A DNA stretch of 32,929 bases from Desulfovibrio sp. GTDB taxonomy: Bacteria; Desulfobacterota; Desulfovibrionia; Desulfovibrionales; Desulfovibrionaceae. The position numbers and the translations under genes are program-made. Below, in pieces: positions 7,667-15,772 of this stretch. The notes below the pieces were generated by a model that was not told the DNA's origin, did not search any database, and was given only the letters and a program-made list of their open reading frames with translations. The stretch spans positions 1 to 32,929 of the forward strand of contig JAISZT010000128.1 of the NCBI GenBank assembly GCA_031284485.1, read 5' to 3'. Position 1 is the first letter of the stretch. Every line of letters starts with the position of its first letter.

Positions 7667-9277
7667 TCATGACCGGCCCCGCTTTTTATCTTCCTGCTCG
7701 GCCTTGTCATCCTCAAATTCGTCAATAATTTCTTGCCGAACCGTGACGCCCAGGTAATATTTGACGCTGGATTTGAAGGTGAAGATGCCCTTTTTCTCCA
7801 ACGCCGGAGTAAACTTCTTTGGCGAAAAAGGATAATTGTTCCCCAGGGTTTTCTTGCACCACCAGTTGCAGATTTTCAGAAGCTCGGAGACAGCGATTCT
7901 CGTTGTGTATTCACGCCCAGCGGTGGGCGGATCTTCAATTTCGCAGCACTCTTTGAGGAACTTGCCGATGTCGTCGAACGAATCAAGTTGCTCCCGCGTG
8001 TACCGCAGCACCTTTTCGGGAATGCGCAGGCCATTGTCCAGCACATCAATGCACCCCCTGACCAGGCAAGCGAGGATTCCGGAATCCTCCGGCTCCAGTT
8101 TTTTGTCGATGTTGTAATCAATCTGTCGCTCATAATCCTTGGTGGGATTGGCAACAAACTTGACTGGCCATTCGACGCAAACTGTTCTGGCGTTAAAGCC
8201 TTCATCGTCCACATCCATCTTCGGCAAGTAATTTGTGAGCAAGAGCAGCAAGGCACTCTGACGCCACTCCGACATATATTTGTCGGTGATGCCGCGGGCT
8301 GTGATGTACCCGCCGCCCGTCAAATCCTTGATTTTTGCCTGATCCAAAGATTGGCGATTGTTGGCCTCAGACGCATACGCGATGCGGGTGCCGCGCAGGG
8401 CCATCAGATCAGCCTGCGGCTGCGAGCTGTCCCGCTGAAATTTCTGTTCAGCAAGCATGGCCACAGGGATGCGGATGTGCAGGCTCTTCCCCAGGACGCG
8501 CTTGACCACATTCATGAGCGTGTCCTTTCCGTTGCGGGAGAGCGGGCCGTACATGATTGCCCAGATATGCAAGTGCTTTTCGCCAAGCAGGGCATAGCCC
8601 AGCAGGCGCTTAATGAAATCGGCCATCTCTTGATCGTCGGCCATACAAGAAAGCAGGTACTGATCGAAAATCGGGCATGGCACGTCCAGACCCTTCCACG
8701 CGGTCAGGCATGGCGAAAGGATGTACTGATCCTGCTTGCCGGGCGAGCATACGCCAGTGCGCAGGTCAACCACGCCAGTTGGAGTGCCCAGCAAATAGGG
8801 CTTCCGGTCGAGTTGCTCCACAGAGATGACCGGAGGACTGTCCATCGTCGCCAGACATTCCAGCAGTTCCTTGCGACCAGCCGCGCCGCGCAATGATTTC
8901 AGCCTGCCCGTAAGCAGCTTGTGGAGCGGGCTTCCCTCTTCCTCGCCGGACTCGGCAAAGGCGTTCTGGTAGGCGGCACAGACGCGCTCGCAATCGGCAA
9001 GCGCGCGACGGTGGTTGATGTCCAACTCCCAATAATGGCCAGCCCAATACAGCCATTTTTCCCACTCTTGCACGAATATGTACTTGCCTTTGTGCAGGAC
9101 ATTGAAAAGGGAGGCATCGCCGATTTTATTGCGGCGCAAGCAGTCAAGGATGAACGATTTGTCCGGGCCTTTTTTCTTGGGTGGGGCAGACTTGTCCGTC
9201 TTCCCTTTGGCTCTGGCGGCGTTAGCTTTGATTTTTTTCGCCCGGGCTTCGACTTTGGCCTTTATGTCATCCGACAT
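7667..9277 (-). CDS. Phage SF3/D5-type DNA helicase (primase C-terminal, P4 family)
   Basis: This encodes 536 residues. It is probably the replicative helicase and origin-binding ATPase of the prophage. A lysine/alanine-rich N-terminal tail (1-40) is followed by a D5_N-like region (about 150-230, YLLGTPTGVVDLRTG) and the SF3 ATPase core. The Walker A is GPLSRNGKDT (244-253), where GKD replaces the usual GK[S/T/G]. The Walker B-like segment is RIAYASEAN (298-306), followed by LLLLTNYLPKMDVDDEGFNAR (about 344-364), the sensor/arginine-finger region. The C-terminal winged-helix part resembles those of P4-family proteins. The start has GGAGGTG six bases upstream. An Asp after the P-loop lysine is unusual, yet the rest of the core is intact. 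Confidence 0.85.
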   Translation of the reverse strand: MSDDIKAKVEARAKKIKANAARAKGKTDKSAPPKKKGPDKSFILDCLRRNKIGDASLFNVLHKGKYIFVQEWEKWLYWAGHYWELDINHRRALADCERVCAAYQNAFAESGEEEGSPLHKLLTGRLKSLRGAAGRKELLECLATMDSPPVISVEQLDRKPYLLGTPTGVVDLRTGVCSPGKQDQYILSPCLTAWKGLDVPCPIFDQYLLSCMADDQEMADFIKRLLGYALLGEKHLHIWAIMYGPLSRNGKDTLMNVVKRVLGKSLHIRIPVAMLAEQKFQRDSSQPQADLMALRGTRIAYASEANNRQSLDQAKIKDLTGGGYITARGITDKYMSEWRQSALLLLLTNYLPKMDVDDEGFNARTVCVEWPVKFVANPTKDYERQIDYNIDKKLEPEDSGILACLVRGCIDVLDNGLRIPEKVLRYTREQLDSFDDIGKFLKECCEIEDPPTAGREYTTRIAVSELLKICNWWCKKTLGNNYPFSPKKFTPALEKKGIFTFKSSVKYYLGVTVRQEIIDEFEDDKAEQEDKKRGRS

Positions 9278-9498
9278 TTGCCCACCTCCGGAACGCCAAC
9301 ACCGCCGAGCGACTTTCTATTTTTCCACAAAATTTTTCTTTTTTAATCCCGGCCGAAAGGCGAGAGCGATTTGCCCTCCCTCGGAAATTGCCCAGGAAGG
9401 ACCCGCGACATGGGAACTTCGGTTTGAAATCTTTGGGTAGAGGGGGAAGGGGATCGCCAGCGCGCACCCTTGACGCGGGCGTTGCTCGCAATGAGGAA

Positions 9499-9575
9499 GC
9501 GCCCGTGAGGCAGCCTCCCGATGCGCATGCCTGCAAGCGTAGGCTGTCACCTTGAAGATGGCACCTCACGGGCGC
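9499..9575 (-). ncRNA. Candidate structured RNA: 12-bp closing stem with inner stem
   Basis: GCGCCCGTGAGG (9499-9510) and CCTCACGGGCGC (9564-9575) are perfect inverted copies enclosing 53 nt. Inside, CAGCCT (9511-9516) and AGGCTG (9541-9546) pair as a second stem directly on top of the first, with ATGCGCAT in the loop. A nested, fully complementary GC-rich fold of this kind in a gene-free phage segment suggests a small RNA or a leader element upstream of the helicase gene. The strand is not certain; minus is given because the phage operon runs that way. Confidence 0.35.
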
Positions 9576-9658
9576 ACAAACAGATGCAAACCAAGAGGAA
9601 CTGGCGGGAACGCTGCAGAATGGCAGAAAGAGAGAGCGGCCTGGGTGGGGGCCTAAAC

Positions 9659-9702
9659 AAGGGAGAGATAAGGGAGAGGAACGAAGGGAGAGGACTAAGG
9701 GA
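9659..9702. repeat. Purine-rich direct repeats AAGGGAGAG
   Basis: AAGGGAGAG occurs at 9659-9667, 9670-9678 and 9684-9692, with a shortened AAGGGA at 9697-9702, spaced 11, 14 and 13 bases. The array ends just before the hairpin next to the tRNA. Short direct repeats beside an attachment site can be integrase arm sites; this is inference only. Confidence 0.4.
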
Positions 9703-9746
9703 AACTGGTTAGCAAAGACCCATATCTTTGCTAACCAGTTGTTTTT
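9703..9746 (+). terminator. Strong hairpin with T-run (16-bp perfect stem) beside tRNA-Leu
   Basis: AACTGGTTAGCAAAGA (9703-9718), loop CCCATA, TCTTTGCTAACCAGTT (9725-9740), then G and five T (9742-9746). In the plus direction this is a strong intrinsic terminator. It lies a few bases past the 3' end of the minus-strand tRNA-Leu. On that strand the T-run is missing, but the stem could still help terminate tRNA transcription or define the 3' end for processing. Confidence 0.65.
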
Positions 9747-9750
9747 CCTG

Positions 9751-9837
9751 TGGTGCCGAAGGGGAGACTCGAACTCCCACTCCCTTGCGAGAACCAGACC
9801 CTGAACCTGGCGTGTCTACCAATTCCACCACTTCGGC
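9751..9837 (-). tRNA. tRNA-Leu (anticodon CAG)
   Basis: The 87-nt gene includes the encoded 3' CCA. The acceptor stem GCCGAAG / CTTCGGC is perfect. The D-arm is GTGGAATTGGTAGACAC. The anticodon stem CCAGG / TCTGG encloses loop TTCAGGG with CAG (plus-strand 9801-9803). A long class II variable arm (TTCTCGCAAGGGAGT) and a T-arm with TTCGAGT follow, as expected for leucine tRNA. It lies at the junction between the phage block (left, on its 3' side) and chromosomal genes, so its 3' end is a plausible attachment site. The tRNA itself is intact. Confidence 0.95.
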
Positions 9838-9846
9838 ATCCGCGAG

Positions 9847-9875
9847 AAAATAGCCTGAAGCGTTGCGTTTGGCAA
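9847..9875 (-). promoter_or_regulatory. Sigma-70-type promoter of tRNA-Leu
   Basis: On the minus strand, TTGCCA (9875-9870) and TATTTT (9852-9847) are separated by exactly 17 bp, and the mature tRNA begins nine bases beyond the -10 box. This gives a very short 5' leader. Confidence 0.55.
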
Positions 9876-9992
9876 TATTTTTTTACTATTTTTATACGTC
9901 CGGCGCGTTGTGATCGAAAATTTGACAGGCAGCCGCTTCGGGAGTAGTTATTCATACTTCACAGTGCTTCACACCGGATTATATTTCATATT

Positions 9993-10532
9993 ATGACAAA
10001 AGACTTTTGGCACTATGCGGCGGTCTGGCGGGCGCGCTTTTCCCGCAGGCGGCGCTTGCAGTGGCGCGGCAACTGGCTCCAGAACGGCTACTGCCGGGAT
10101 TGCCGATACTGCTGCGGCCCCCAGGATTCTGACGAACCTTACTATATGGCGCTCATGCCGGATCAAATCCGCCCCGATCTTGATGAAGACTTTTATCTGT
10201 TCAACAGCGACACCGCCTATATGGACGCAAGAGGCTGCAAATCCGCCACGCAAAGAGGCTGCCGCCTTGACCGCTCAAAGCGGCCCCACTCATGCGGCAT
10301 TTTTCCTCTGGTTCCGGCAAACGGCGGCCTGTATCTCTACAAAATTTGTCCGGCGGTTCTGTTCACGCCGCTGATCACATTTGCCGAAATTGGCCTTGAG
10401 GCCGCCCGCTGGCTTGCAGAATTCAACCCTGCGGATCTGGGCCGCATTTCGCTGAACCTTTCGTCCGAGACGCTGGCGCGCGGATACATTTCGCTGGATG
10501 TCAGAGTCATCAGCAAGGACGCGCCCGCGTGA
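9993..10532 (+). CDS. YkgJ-like cysteine-cluster protein
   Basis: This encodes 179 residues with a YkgJ/UPF0153-like cysteine cluster: Cys34, 37, 40 and 41 (CRDCRYCC), followed by Cys82, Cys90, Cys101 (SCGIFPL) and Cys119 (ICPA). Such clusters bind zinc or an iron-sulfur centre; the biochemical role of the family is not established. A basic N-terminal segment (RARFSRRRRLQWR) precedes the cluster. No good ribosome-binding site is seen before the ATG. A perfect TTGACA at 9922-9927 lies upstream, but no convincing -10 box follows. It is the first gene of a plus-strand run with the lipoprotein and export genes; co-function is not shown. Confidence 0.7.
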   Translation: MTKDFWHYAAVWRARFSRRRRLQWRGNWLQNGYCRDCRYCCGPQDSDEPYYMALMPDQIRPDLDEDFYLFNSDTAYMDARGCKSATQRGCRLDRSKRPHSCGIFPLVPANGGLYLYKICPAVLFTPLITFAEIGLEAARWLAEFNPADLGRISLNLSSETLARGYISLDVRVISKDAPA

Positions 10533-10541
10533 CCGGGCGGA

Positions 10542-10581
10542 AAATGGCCGCGAGCCGAAAACAATTGACAGACGGCCATTT
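10542..10581. promoter_or_regulatory. Inverted repeat AAATGGCC/GGCCATTT around a TTGACA box
   Basis: AAATGGCC (10542-10549) and GGCCATTT (10574-10581) are perfect inverted copies, with TTGACA (10565-10570) between them. They lie upstream of the lipoprotein gene, so an operator over a promoter is possible. The -10 match 17 bp downstream is poor, so this is tentative. Confidence 0.3.
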
Positions 10582-10632
10582 CTCTGCAAGATGAATCAGA
10601 ACAGGATCTGTATGAAGGTTGGAGAAATTGTC

Positions 10633-10992
10633 ATGCCCCATCGTTTTTATTCTTCCGCAGCGTCAGCGCTTTTGCTTTTTTTCTTTTTGTCCGGTTGCGG
10701 CGTGATTTCCGACGCGCCGCCGGCGCCGCCGCCGCCGCCGCCCGGCCCTGTGGAAGGCTACATGATCACCGCCGTTCCCGGCGCTTCCACACGTCTTGAC
10801 GACCCCGCATTCGGCAAAGACGTCAGCGTGACAATGGAAAATGGCTTTATTTCCGCCAAGGGGGAGGAATGCCGGCGGGCGTCCGTGCTTGTCGGTGAAA
10901 GAGAAGCCGAGGTGGTGGTTATTTGCCGCGACGCGGCGGGGCGATGGGAAATGGCACCGCGAGTCTGGGGGCAGGGCATTGAAAAACTGTAG
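10633..10992 (+). CDS. Small lipoprotein of unknown function
   Basis: This encodes 119 residues. The signal peptide (PHRFYSSAASALLLFFF) ends in a clear lipobox LSGC, giving a lipidated Cys22. After it comes a short proline run (APPPPPPGP) as an extracytoplasmic linker, then a compact domain of about 75 residues containing two cysteines (EECRRAS and VVICRDA) that could form a disulfide. The ATG at 10633 is chosen because GGAG lies eight bases upstream and the signal peptide starts there; the frame is open further upstream. It is followed 23 bases later by the SLBB export protein. I do not recognise the family. Confidence 0.75.
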   Translation: MPHRFYSSAASALLLFFFLSGCGVISDAPPAPPPPPPGPVEGYMITAVPGASTRLDDPAFGKDVSVTMENGFISAKGEECRRASVLVGEREAEVVVICRDAAGRWEMAPRVWGQGIEKL

Positions 10993-11015
10993 GGTGTGTC
11001 CGTAGTGGTGACGGC

Positions 11016-12353
11016 ATGAGTAATTTTTTTTGTAACCATATAATTTTTTTATGTTGTCTGGCGTGCGCAATGCCTGCGAATGCGCCTGTGCATGCGGCTG
11101 ACGCCCTGCAGCCTTACGGAGCCAATCTTTTTCAGGGTAATTTTGCCAAAAGCCAGGGGGATGTGTCCGTCACCGTAACCGGCAGCGTGGTCAGGCCCGG
11201 TCGCTACAGCGGGGCGGCGGGCGATTCGGCGCTGGCCTATCTGGACAAGGCCGGGGGCATTGATCCTGCGCGCGGCAGCTACAGGTCTGTCCGGCTGCTC
11301 CGCGAGGGCGCGACCCTCGCCGTCTTTGATCTGTATCCCTTTGTGCGCAAGGGAGATCTGCCCCAGGTGGAGATGCGCGACGGCGACACGGTTGTGGTGG
11401 ACGGCAAGGGCGCGGCAGTCACGGCCACAGGCGCTGTACGCACTGCGGCGCGTTTTGAATTTCCCGCCGGGGGCGCGACGGGGGCGGCGCTTGTCGATCT
11501 GGCCGAACCGGAAAGCCGCGCTTCACACGTCAGCCTGAACGGCACGCGCAACAATGCGCCCTACAGCACCTATCTGCCCCTGCGCGACTTGCGCCGTCTG
11601 ACTCTGGAAGACGGCGACAGCGTCCAGTTTATGGCCGACGCTTCCGCCAACACCATAATGATCGATGTGCAGGGGGCTGTGCGCGGCGCTTCGCGTTTTC
11701 CCGTGCGCCAGGGCGCGCGCCTGAAGGATGTGCAGAATTTTATCGCTGTCGATCCGGGGCGGGCCAATCTCAACGCCATGCATATCAAGCGCAAAAGCGT
11801 GGCCGAAAGGCAGAAAAAAGCCATTGCCGATTCTCTGCGCCGCCTGGAGGAAACAGCCCTGACAGCCGGATCGTCCAGCGGCGAGGAAGCCCAGATCCGC
11901 GCCAGGGAGGCGGAAATGATCGCCAAGTTCGTGGAACGGGCAAAAAGCGTTGACCCGGACGGCGTGGTGGTGCTTGATAACGGCGCTGAAAGCGGGAATC
12001 TTGTCCTGGAAAACGGCGACATTATTGTAATCCCGGCCAAGAGCGACGTGATTCTTGTCAGCGGCGAAGTGATGGCCCCGCAGGCCATGCTCTGGAGCAA
12101 GAAGAAAGATCTGGGCGATTACGTCAAGGGCGCCGGCGGGTACAGCGCAAGGGCGGACAGAGACAACGTGCTGATCATGCGCCAGAACGGTTCTGTTTCC
12201 CGCGACGGCGACAAGATCACGGCCGGCGACCAGATACTGGTGCTGCCCAAAGCCCAGTCCAAAAGCATGCAGACAGTCAAGGACATTTCGCAGGTGCTCA
12301 TGCAGGTGGCTGTTTCCGCCCGCGCCGTGCTGGGGCTGTCTTCGTTGTATTAG
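11016..12353 (+). CDS. Periplasmic polysaccharide-export protein with SLBB-type domains
   Basis: This encodes 445 residues. An N-terminal signal peptide (cleavage likely near VHA|ADA) precedes three SLBB/Wza-like modules: SVTVTGSVVRPGRYSG (about 50-100), IMIDVQGAVRGASRFPV (about 213-245) and VILVSGEVMAPQAML (about 348-395). A helical charged segment (about 255-310) lies between the second and third. SLBB proteins are outer-membrane or periplasmic parts of capsule and exopolysaccharide exporters. The Poly_export domain of Wza/KpsD is not evident at the N-terminus, so this is an SLBB-only variant. Downstream dehydrogenase, glycosyltransferase and fucose-synthase genes fit a glycan role. The protein that would pair with it in the inner membrane is not in the window. 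Confidence 0.75.
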   Translation: MSNFFCNHIIFLCCLACAMPANAPVHAADALQPYGANLFQGNFAKSQGDVSVTVTGSVVRPGRYSGAAGDSALAYLDKAGGIDPARGSYRSVRLLREGATLAVFDLYPFVRKGDLPQVEMRDGDTVVVDGKGAAVTATGAVRTAARFEFPAGGATGAALVDLAEPESRASHVSLNGTRNNAPYSTYLPLRDLRRLTLEDGDSVQFMADASANTIMIDVQGAVRGASRFPVRQGARLKDVQNFIAVDPGRANLNAMHIKRKSVAERQKKAIADSLRRLEETALTAGSSSGEEAQIRAREAEMIAKFVERAKSVDPDGVVVLDNGAESGNLVLENGDIIVIPAKSDVILVSGEVMAPQAMLWSKKKDLGDYVKGAGGYSARADRDNVLIMRQNGSVSRDGDKITAGDQILVLPKAQSKSMQTVKDISQVLMQVAVSARAVLGLSSLY

Positions 12354-12448
12354 CGTTTGTGCCGCGGTGAATTGACAAATTTGATATTCCGGATCCCAGG
12401 CGTTGCGGTATCATGCCAGGTTGGACAGTTGAACAACGGAAGTGACCT

Positions 12449-12646
12449 ATGGGATCACAGAAGAAAAATGCCGATATCCACAGTGGCGGCGGCGGATCAG
12501 GATCATCCTCCGCCGTGCAACCGTCAAAGTGTGAAAAATATCTGAAACTGCTGCTGCGAAACAGCCCCAACGGCCAACTGCGCGGCATCTGCCGCGGAAA
12601 AGACCCCATTAGCAAAACTGTTGGCAACGCGAGGAGAATATTGTGA
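12449..12646 (+). CDS. Small unknown protein (65 aa) coupled to the dehydrogenase
   Basis: This encodes 65 residues. Start ATG has GGAAG six bases upstream, and its TGA overlaps the GTG start of the next gene (GTGA), the classic coupling overlap. Third codon positions are G/C rich as in the neighbours, which supports real coding. The N-terminal third is basic then Gly/Ser-rich (SGGGGSGSSSA); the C-terminal part is basic and possibly helical (CEKYLKLLLRNSPNGQ) with two cysteines. No family is recognised. It could alternatively be a translated leader that sets expression of the dehydrogenase. Confidence 0.5.
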   Translation: MGSQKKNADIHSGGGGSGSSSAVQPSKCEKYLKLLLRNSPNGQLRGICRGKDPISKTVGNARRIL

Positions 12647-13566
12647 ATATTCTGGTAACGCCGCGGTCTTTCGGCAAGGACAACCCGGAATTGTTTGATG
12701 TATTGCGCGACGCCGGGCTTACGGTCATCCGCAACGAAACAGGAGGCATACTTTCCGCCGACCAGATGCGGGAAAAGATTGCCGGCTGCCAGGGCGTCAT
12801 TGTCGGCGTTGACCCCCTGAACGCCGAAGTGCTGGCGGCCGCGCCGCAGTTGCGCGCTGTCGCGAAATACGGCGTTGGCCTTGACAATATCGACCTGAAA
12901 TACTGCGAGCAGCGCGGCATCGCCGTTTCGCGCACAGTGGGCGCGAACAGCAACGCCGTGGCGGACTACGCCTTTGCCCTGATGCTGGCGGTGGCGCGCA
13001 AGGTGACGCTCATTGACCGCCGATGCCGTGAAAAAGACTGGAGCAAAATCACCGGCAGCGATGTGTACGGCAAAACGCTCGGCATTGTGGGACTGGGGGC
13101 CGTGGGCAGATGTGTGGCGCGGCGCGCGCGCGGTTTTGATATGCGCATTCTGGGATACGACATTGTGTGGGACGACGACTGGGCGCGGGAAGCGGGAGTG
13201 GAGCGCGCCGACGTGAACAGTATCTGCGCCGAGGCCGACATCATAACCCTGCATACGGCGCTGACCTATGACACCAGGGACATAATCGGCGTCCAACAGG
13301 TGGCCGCGATGAAAAAATCGGCCATCGTGATCAACACGGCGCGCGGCGGGCTGGTTGACGAGGCCGCCCTGCTTGCCGCCCTGCGCGACGGCCGCATTTA
13401 CGGCGCGGGGATTGACGCCTTTGCCAGGGAGCCGCCGACTGACGCGGCATGGTACAAACTGAACAATCTGGTTATGGGCTCGCACTGTTCAGCCTCCACC
13501 ACAGGCTCTACAGAAGCGATGGGGCGCATGGCGACGGACAACCTGCTGCGGGATTTGCATCTGTAG
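12643..13566 (+). CDS. D-isomer-specific 2-hydroxyacid dehydrogenase (SerA-like)
   Basis: This encodes 307 residues, the length of a single-module NAD-dependent D-2-hydroxyacid dehydrogenase without the ACT domain of full SerA. The Rossmann motif GLGAVG is at 150-155 with an acidic residue ending the second strand (GYD, 171-173). Catalytic residues are Arg234 (NTARGG), Glu263 (AREPP) and His281 (SHCSAST). The substrate-side motif KYGVGLDNID (75-84) is phosphoglycerate-dehydrogenase-like. Start is GTG with AGGAG six bases upstream. It lies one base before the glycosyltransferase ATG, so it may supply a hydroxy- or keto-acid group for a glycan. That link is inferred from position only. Confidence 0.88.
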   Translation: MNILVTPRSFGKDNPELFDVLRDAGLTVIRNETGGILSADQMREKIAGCQGVIVGVDPLNAEVLAAAPQLRAVAKYGVGLDNIDLKYCEQRGIAVSRTVGANSNAVADYAFALMLAVARKVTLIDRRCREKDWSKITGSDVYGKTLGIVGLGAVGRCVARRARGFDMRILGYDIVWDDDWAREAGVERADVNSICAEADIITLHTALTYDTRDIIGVQQVAAMKKSAIVINTARGGLVDEAALLAALRDGRIYGAGIDAFAREPPTDAAWYKLNNLVMGSHCSASTTGSTEAMGRMATDNLLRDLHL

Positions 13567-13567
13567 T

Positions 13568-14830
13568 ATGGCGGATGTCCGGTTCTCCGTAATCATCCCT
13601 GTTTTCAACAAATGGGAATTGACCAGGGATTGCCTGCGCAGCCTGCGTGAGCACACGTACGGCGGCGATTTTGAAGTCATTGTGGTGGACAACGGCTCTG
13701 AAGACGCCACCGCAACGGAGTTGCATCCCCTGGGCAAAGCTCTGTTCGGCCCGCGTTTCACAGGTCTGCGAAATGGGGAAAACAAAAATTTCGCCCCGGC
13801 ATGCAATCAGGGGGCGGCAGCGGCCACCGCGCCCCTGGTCTTTTTTTTGAACAACGACACCCTGCTCACGGAAAATTGGGCGCCGCCCCTGGAACGGGCA
13901 TTTCAGGAGGACGGAAAACTGGGCGCGGCCGGGCCGCTGCTGCTGTACAAGGACGATCATGTGCAGCATCTGGGCGTGACCATGACAACCACCGGACTTT
14001 TCCATCTGTATGAAGATTTCCCCGAAAATCACCCGGCAGTGCGCAAACAGCGGCGTTTGCAGGCCCTGACCGCGGCCGCCCTCATGATGCCGCGTTCTCT
14101 GTTCCAGAACATCGGCGGTTTTTATGAAGGCTACAAAAACGGCTTTGAAGATGTGGAATTGTCTCTGCGTGTTCGCCAGAACGGCCGACGCCTGCAATGC
14201 ATCACCCGGTCATGTATCTACCATCTGGAAAGTCAAACTCCCGGACGACGGGACAATGCGGATCATAACAGCACATTGCTGTATCAACGTTGTGGAGAGG
14301 ATATTTTTGTCGATTACCACCAGCACGCCGTGAGCGACGGATTTTCCGTGCATCTGGATGAGCGGTGCAGGCTGGTCGCGCTGCTTGCCGATGAAGAAGA
14401 TCAGGCGCTGCGCCGTGAGGCCGGGGGCAATCCGCAAAAGATGCTGCGCCTTGCTCTGGCCAATCCTTTCTGGCTTTGGGGGCACGAGCGGCTGGCCGGA
14501 CTGCTGACAAGAGAAAAAAAATATGTCGAGGCCCTGCATTTTTTGGCCAATGCCGCGGAAATCTGCCCGACGCCGGAGCGGTACAAAAATGTGCTGCGGG
14601 CGGCCGTTGCGGCCGGGGACGCGGAAATGCGGGACAAGTCCGCAGACAGACTGAAAAGGATGCTTGCCGATCTGCAGGATACGGACAGGATGGCCCGGAC
14701 GTTGAAAAAACTCATGGCGAAAGCGGAACGTTTTAACGACAGGATGCTGCTGGGCATGTGTCTGGACAGGCGGCGGGAAAGGTCTTTATCGCCGCATGTC
14801 CTTCCCGGCCAGAAAACAGGCGTATGTTGA
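13568..14830 (+). CDS. Family 2 glycosyltransferase with helical C-terminal extension
   Basis: This encodes 420 residues. The N-terminal GT-A domain shows [21 protein letters not shown] (6-26), VVDNGS (39-44), FFLNNDTLL with the metal-binding NND (about 92-100), and [15 protein letters not shown] (about 196-210) holding the catalytic-base ED. This fits rhamnosyl- or other inverting GT2 enzymes. Residues about 260-420 form a separate helical, TPR-like part ([33 protein letters not shown]). The enzyme is probably cytoplasmic and acts on a lipid-linked or protein acceptor. Its 3' end overlaps the convergent fucose-synthase gene by 45 bp. Confidence 0.85.
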   Translation: MADVRFSVIIPVFNKWELTRDCLRSLREHTYGGDFEVIVVDNGSEDATATELHPLGKALFGPRFTGLRNGENKNFAPACNQGAAAATAPLVFFLNNDTLLTENWAPPLERAFQEDGKLGAAGPLLLYKDDHVQHLGVTMTTTGLFHLYEDFPENHPAVRKQRRLQALTAAALMMPRSLFQNIGGFYEGYKNGFEDVELSLRVRQNGRRLQCITRSCIYHLESQTPGRRDNADHNSTLLYQRCGEDIFVDYHQHAVSDGFSVHLDERCRLVALLADEEDQALRREAGGNPQKMLRLALANPFWLWGHERLAGLLTREKKYVEALHFLANAAEICPTPERYKNVLRAAVAAGDAEMRDKSADRLKRMLADLQDTDRMARTLKKLMAKAERFNDRMLLGMCLDRRRERSLSPHVLPGQKTGVC

Positions 14831-15748
14831 GCCTACGCCTTCGGGCAGGGATATTTTCGCCTTCCATCCCAGGCGCGTGATTTTGTCGACATTGAGAAGT
14901 TTTTGCGGAGTGCCGTCCGGTTTTGTCGGATCGGTTACTATTTTTCCGCTGTACCCGACGACATCCGCGACAAGTTTCGCCAATTCCAGAATGGTCACGT
15001 CCTGTCCGCAGCCCACGTTGATATGCTCGTCAGCGCAAGAGTAGTTTTGCATCAGAAAAACAAGGGCGTCGGCCAGGTCGTCCACATGCAGAAATTCCCT
15101 GCGCGGCGCGCCTGTGCCCCAGATGGCAACTTCGGAAGCTCCGCGCAGTTTCGCTTCATGAAAACGGCGCAGCAACGCCGGAAGCACATGGCTGTTTTCC
15201 GGATGAAAATTGTCCCCCGGCCCGTAAAGGTTTGTGGGCATGGCCGATATGGCGTCAAAACCGTATTGCCGGTTATAGGCCCGGCACATTTTGACGCCCG
15301 CAATTTTTGCCAGGGCATAACTGTCGTTTGTGGGCTCGAGTTCTCCGGTGAGGAGATACTCTTCTCTGATGGGCTGCGGGCAGAATTTTGGATAAATGCA
15401 GGAAGAACCCAGGAAAAGCAGTTTTTTGCAGTTGTTTTTCCAGGCGCTGTCAATGCAGTGGGTCTGGATAAGTATGTTGTCCCGTATAAAATCCGCCGGG
15501 TAGGCGCTGTTTGCCAGAATGCCGCCCACTCTGGCGGCGGCGAGAAACACGTATTCGGGCTTTTCAGCGCTGAAAAAATCGGCCACGGCCCGCTGGTCGC
15601 AAAGATTGAGTTGGGCATGGGCGCGGGTGACTAGGTTTTCAAAGCCCTGTGCCCGCAACGCCCTCACAATGGCCCCGCCGACCATGCCTCCATGCCCGGC
15701 GACATATATGCGGCTACGGCGATGCATGGGTGGGGCTGATTGCGTCAT
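14786..15748 (-). CDS. fcl: GDP-L-fucose synthase (GDP-4-keto-6-deoxy-mannose epimerase/reductase)
   Basis: This encodes 320 residues of an extended short-chain dehydrogenase. It converts GDP-4-keto-6-deoxy-D-mannose to GDP-L-fucose with NADPH. The NADP-binding [14 protein letters not shown] is at 18-31; catalytic Ser115/116 (SSCIYP) and the Tyr144-x3-Lys148 pair (SYALAK) are present. Family signatures [13 protein letters not shown] and [12 protein letters not shown] are clear. Start ATG at 15748 has GAGG seven bases upstream. The partner GDP-mannose dehydratase (gmd) is not in the window, which is unusual because the two are commonly adjacent. The gene converges on and overlaps the glycosyltransferase gene. 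Confidence 0.93.
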   Translation of the reverse strand: MTQSAPPMHRRSRIYVAGHGGMVGGAIVRALRAQGFENLVTRAHAQLNLCDQRAVADFFSAEKPEYVFLAAARVGGILANSAYPADFIRDNILIQTHCIDSAWKNNCKKLLFLGSSCIYPKFCPQPIREEYLLTGELEPTNDSYALAKIAGVKMCRAYNRQYGFDAISAMPTNLYGPGDNFHPENSHVLPALLRRFHEAKLRGASEVAIWGTGAPRREFLHVDDLADALVFLMQNYSCADEHINVGCGQDVTILELAKLVADVVGYSGKIVTDPTKPDGTPQKLLNVDKITRLGWKAKISLPEGVGSTYACFLAGKDMRR

Positions 15749-15772
15749 ACAGCGTCCTCAATGCGGGAGGAG

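Larger units (their letters stand above)
9278..9702. other. Gene-free stretch between phage helicase and tRNA-Leu
   Basis: No convincing coding region is seen on either strand. Open frames here have atypical composition and no good start signals. The stretch holds the helicase ribosome-binding site, an AT-rich patch (about 9318-9345), the long inverted repeat at 9499-9575 and a purine-rich direct-repeat array (9659-9702). An integrase gene, which would be expected beside a tRNA attachment site, is absent here. Confidence 0.6.

Noticed and set aside
7733..8896. 387-codon plus-strand open frame
   Set aside because: Antisense to the phage helicase, which has the recognisable ATPase core.
9267..9569. 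100-codon minus-strand open frame upstream of the helicase
   Set aside because: Atypical composition, no ribosome-binding site and no motif; it spans the inverted repeat, so the region is treated as non-coding.
9751..9837. A tRNA gene broken by phage insertion
   Set aside because: All stems, the anticodon loop and the encoded CCA are intact.
12298..13485. 395-codon minus-strand open frame
   Set aside because: Antisense to the D-2-hydroxyacid dehydrogenase with all catalytic residues in place.
14786..14830. Frameshift or truncation where the glycosyltransferase and fcl genes overlap
   Set aside because: Both proteins keep normal ends; a 45-bp convergent overlap explains the layout.
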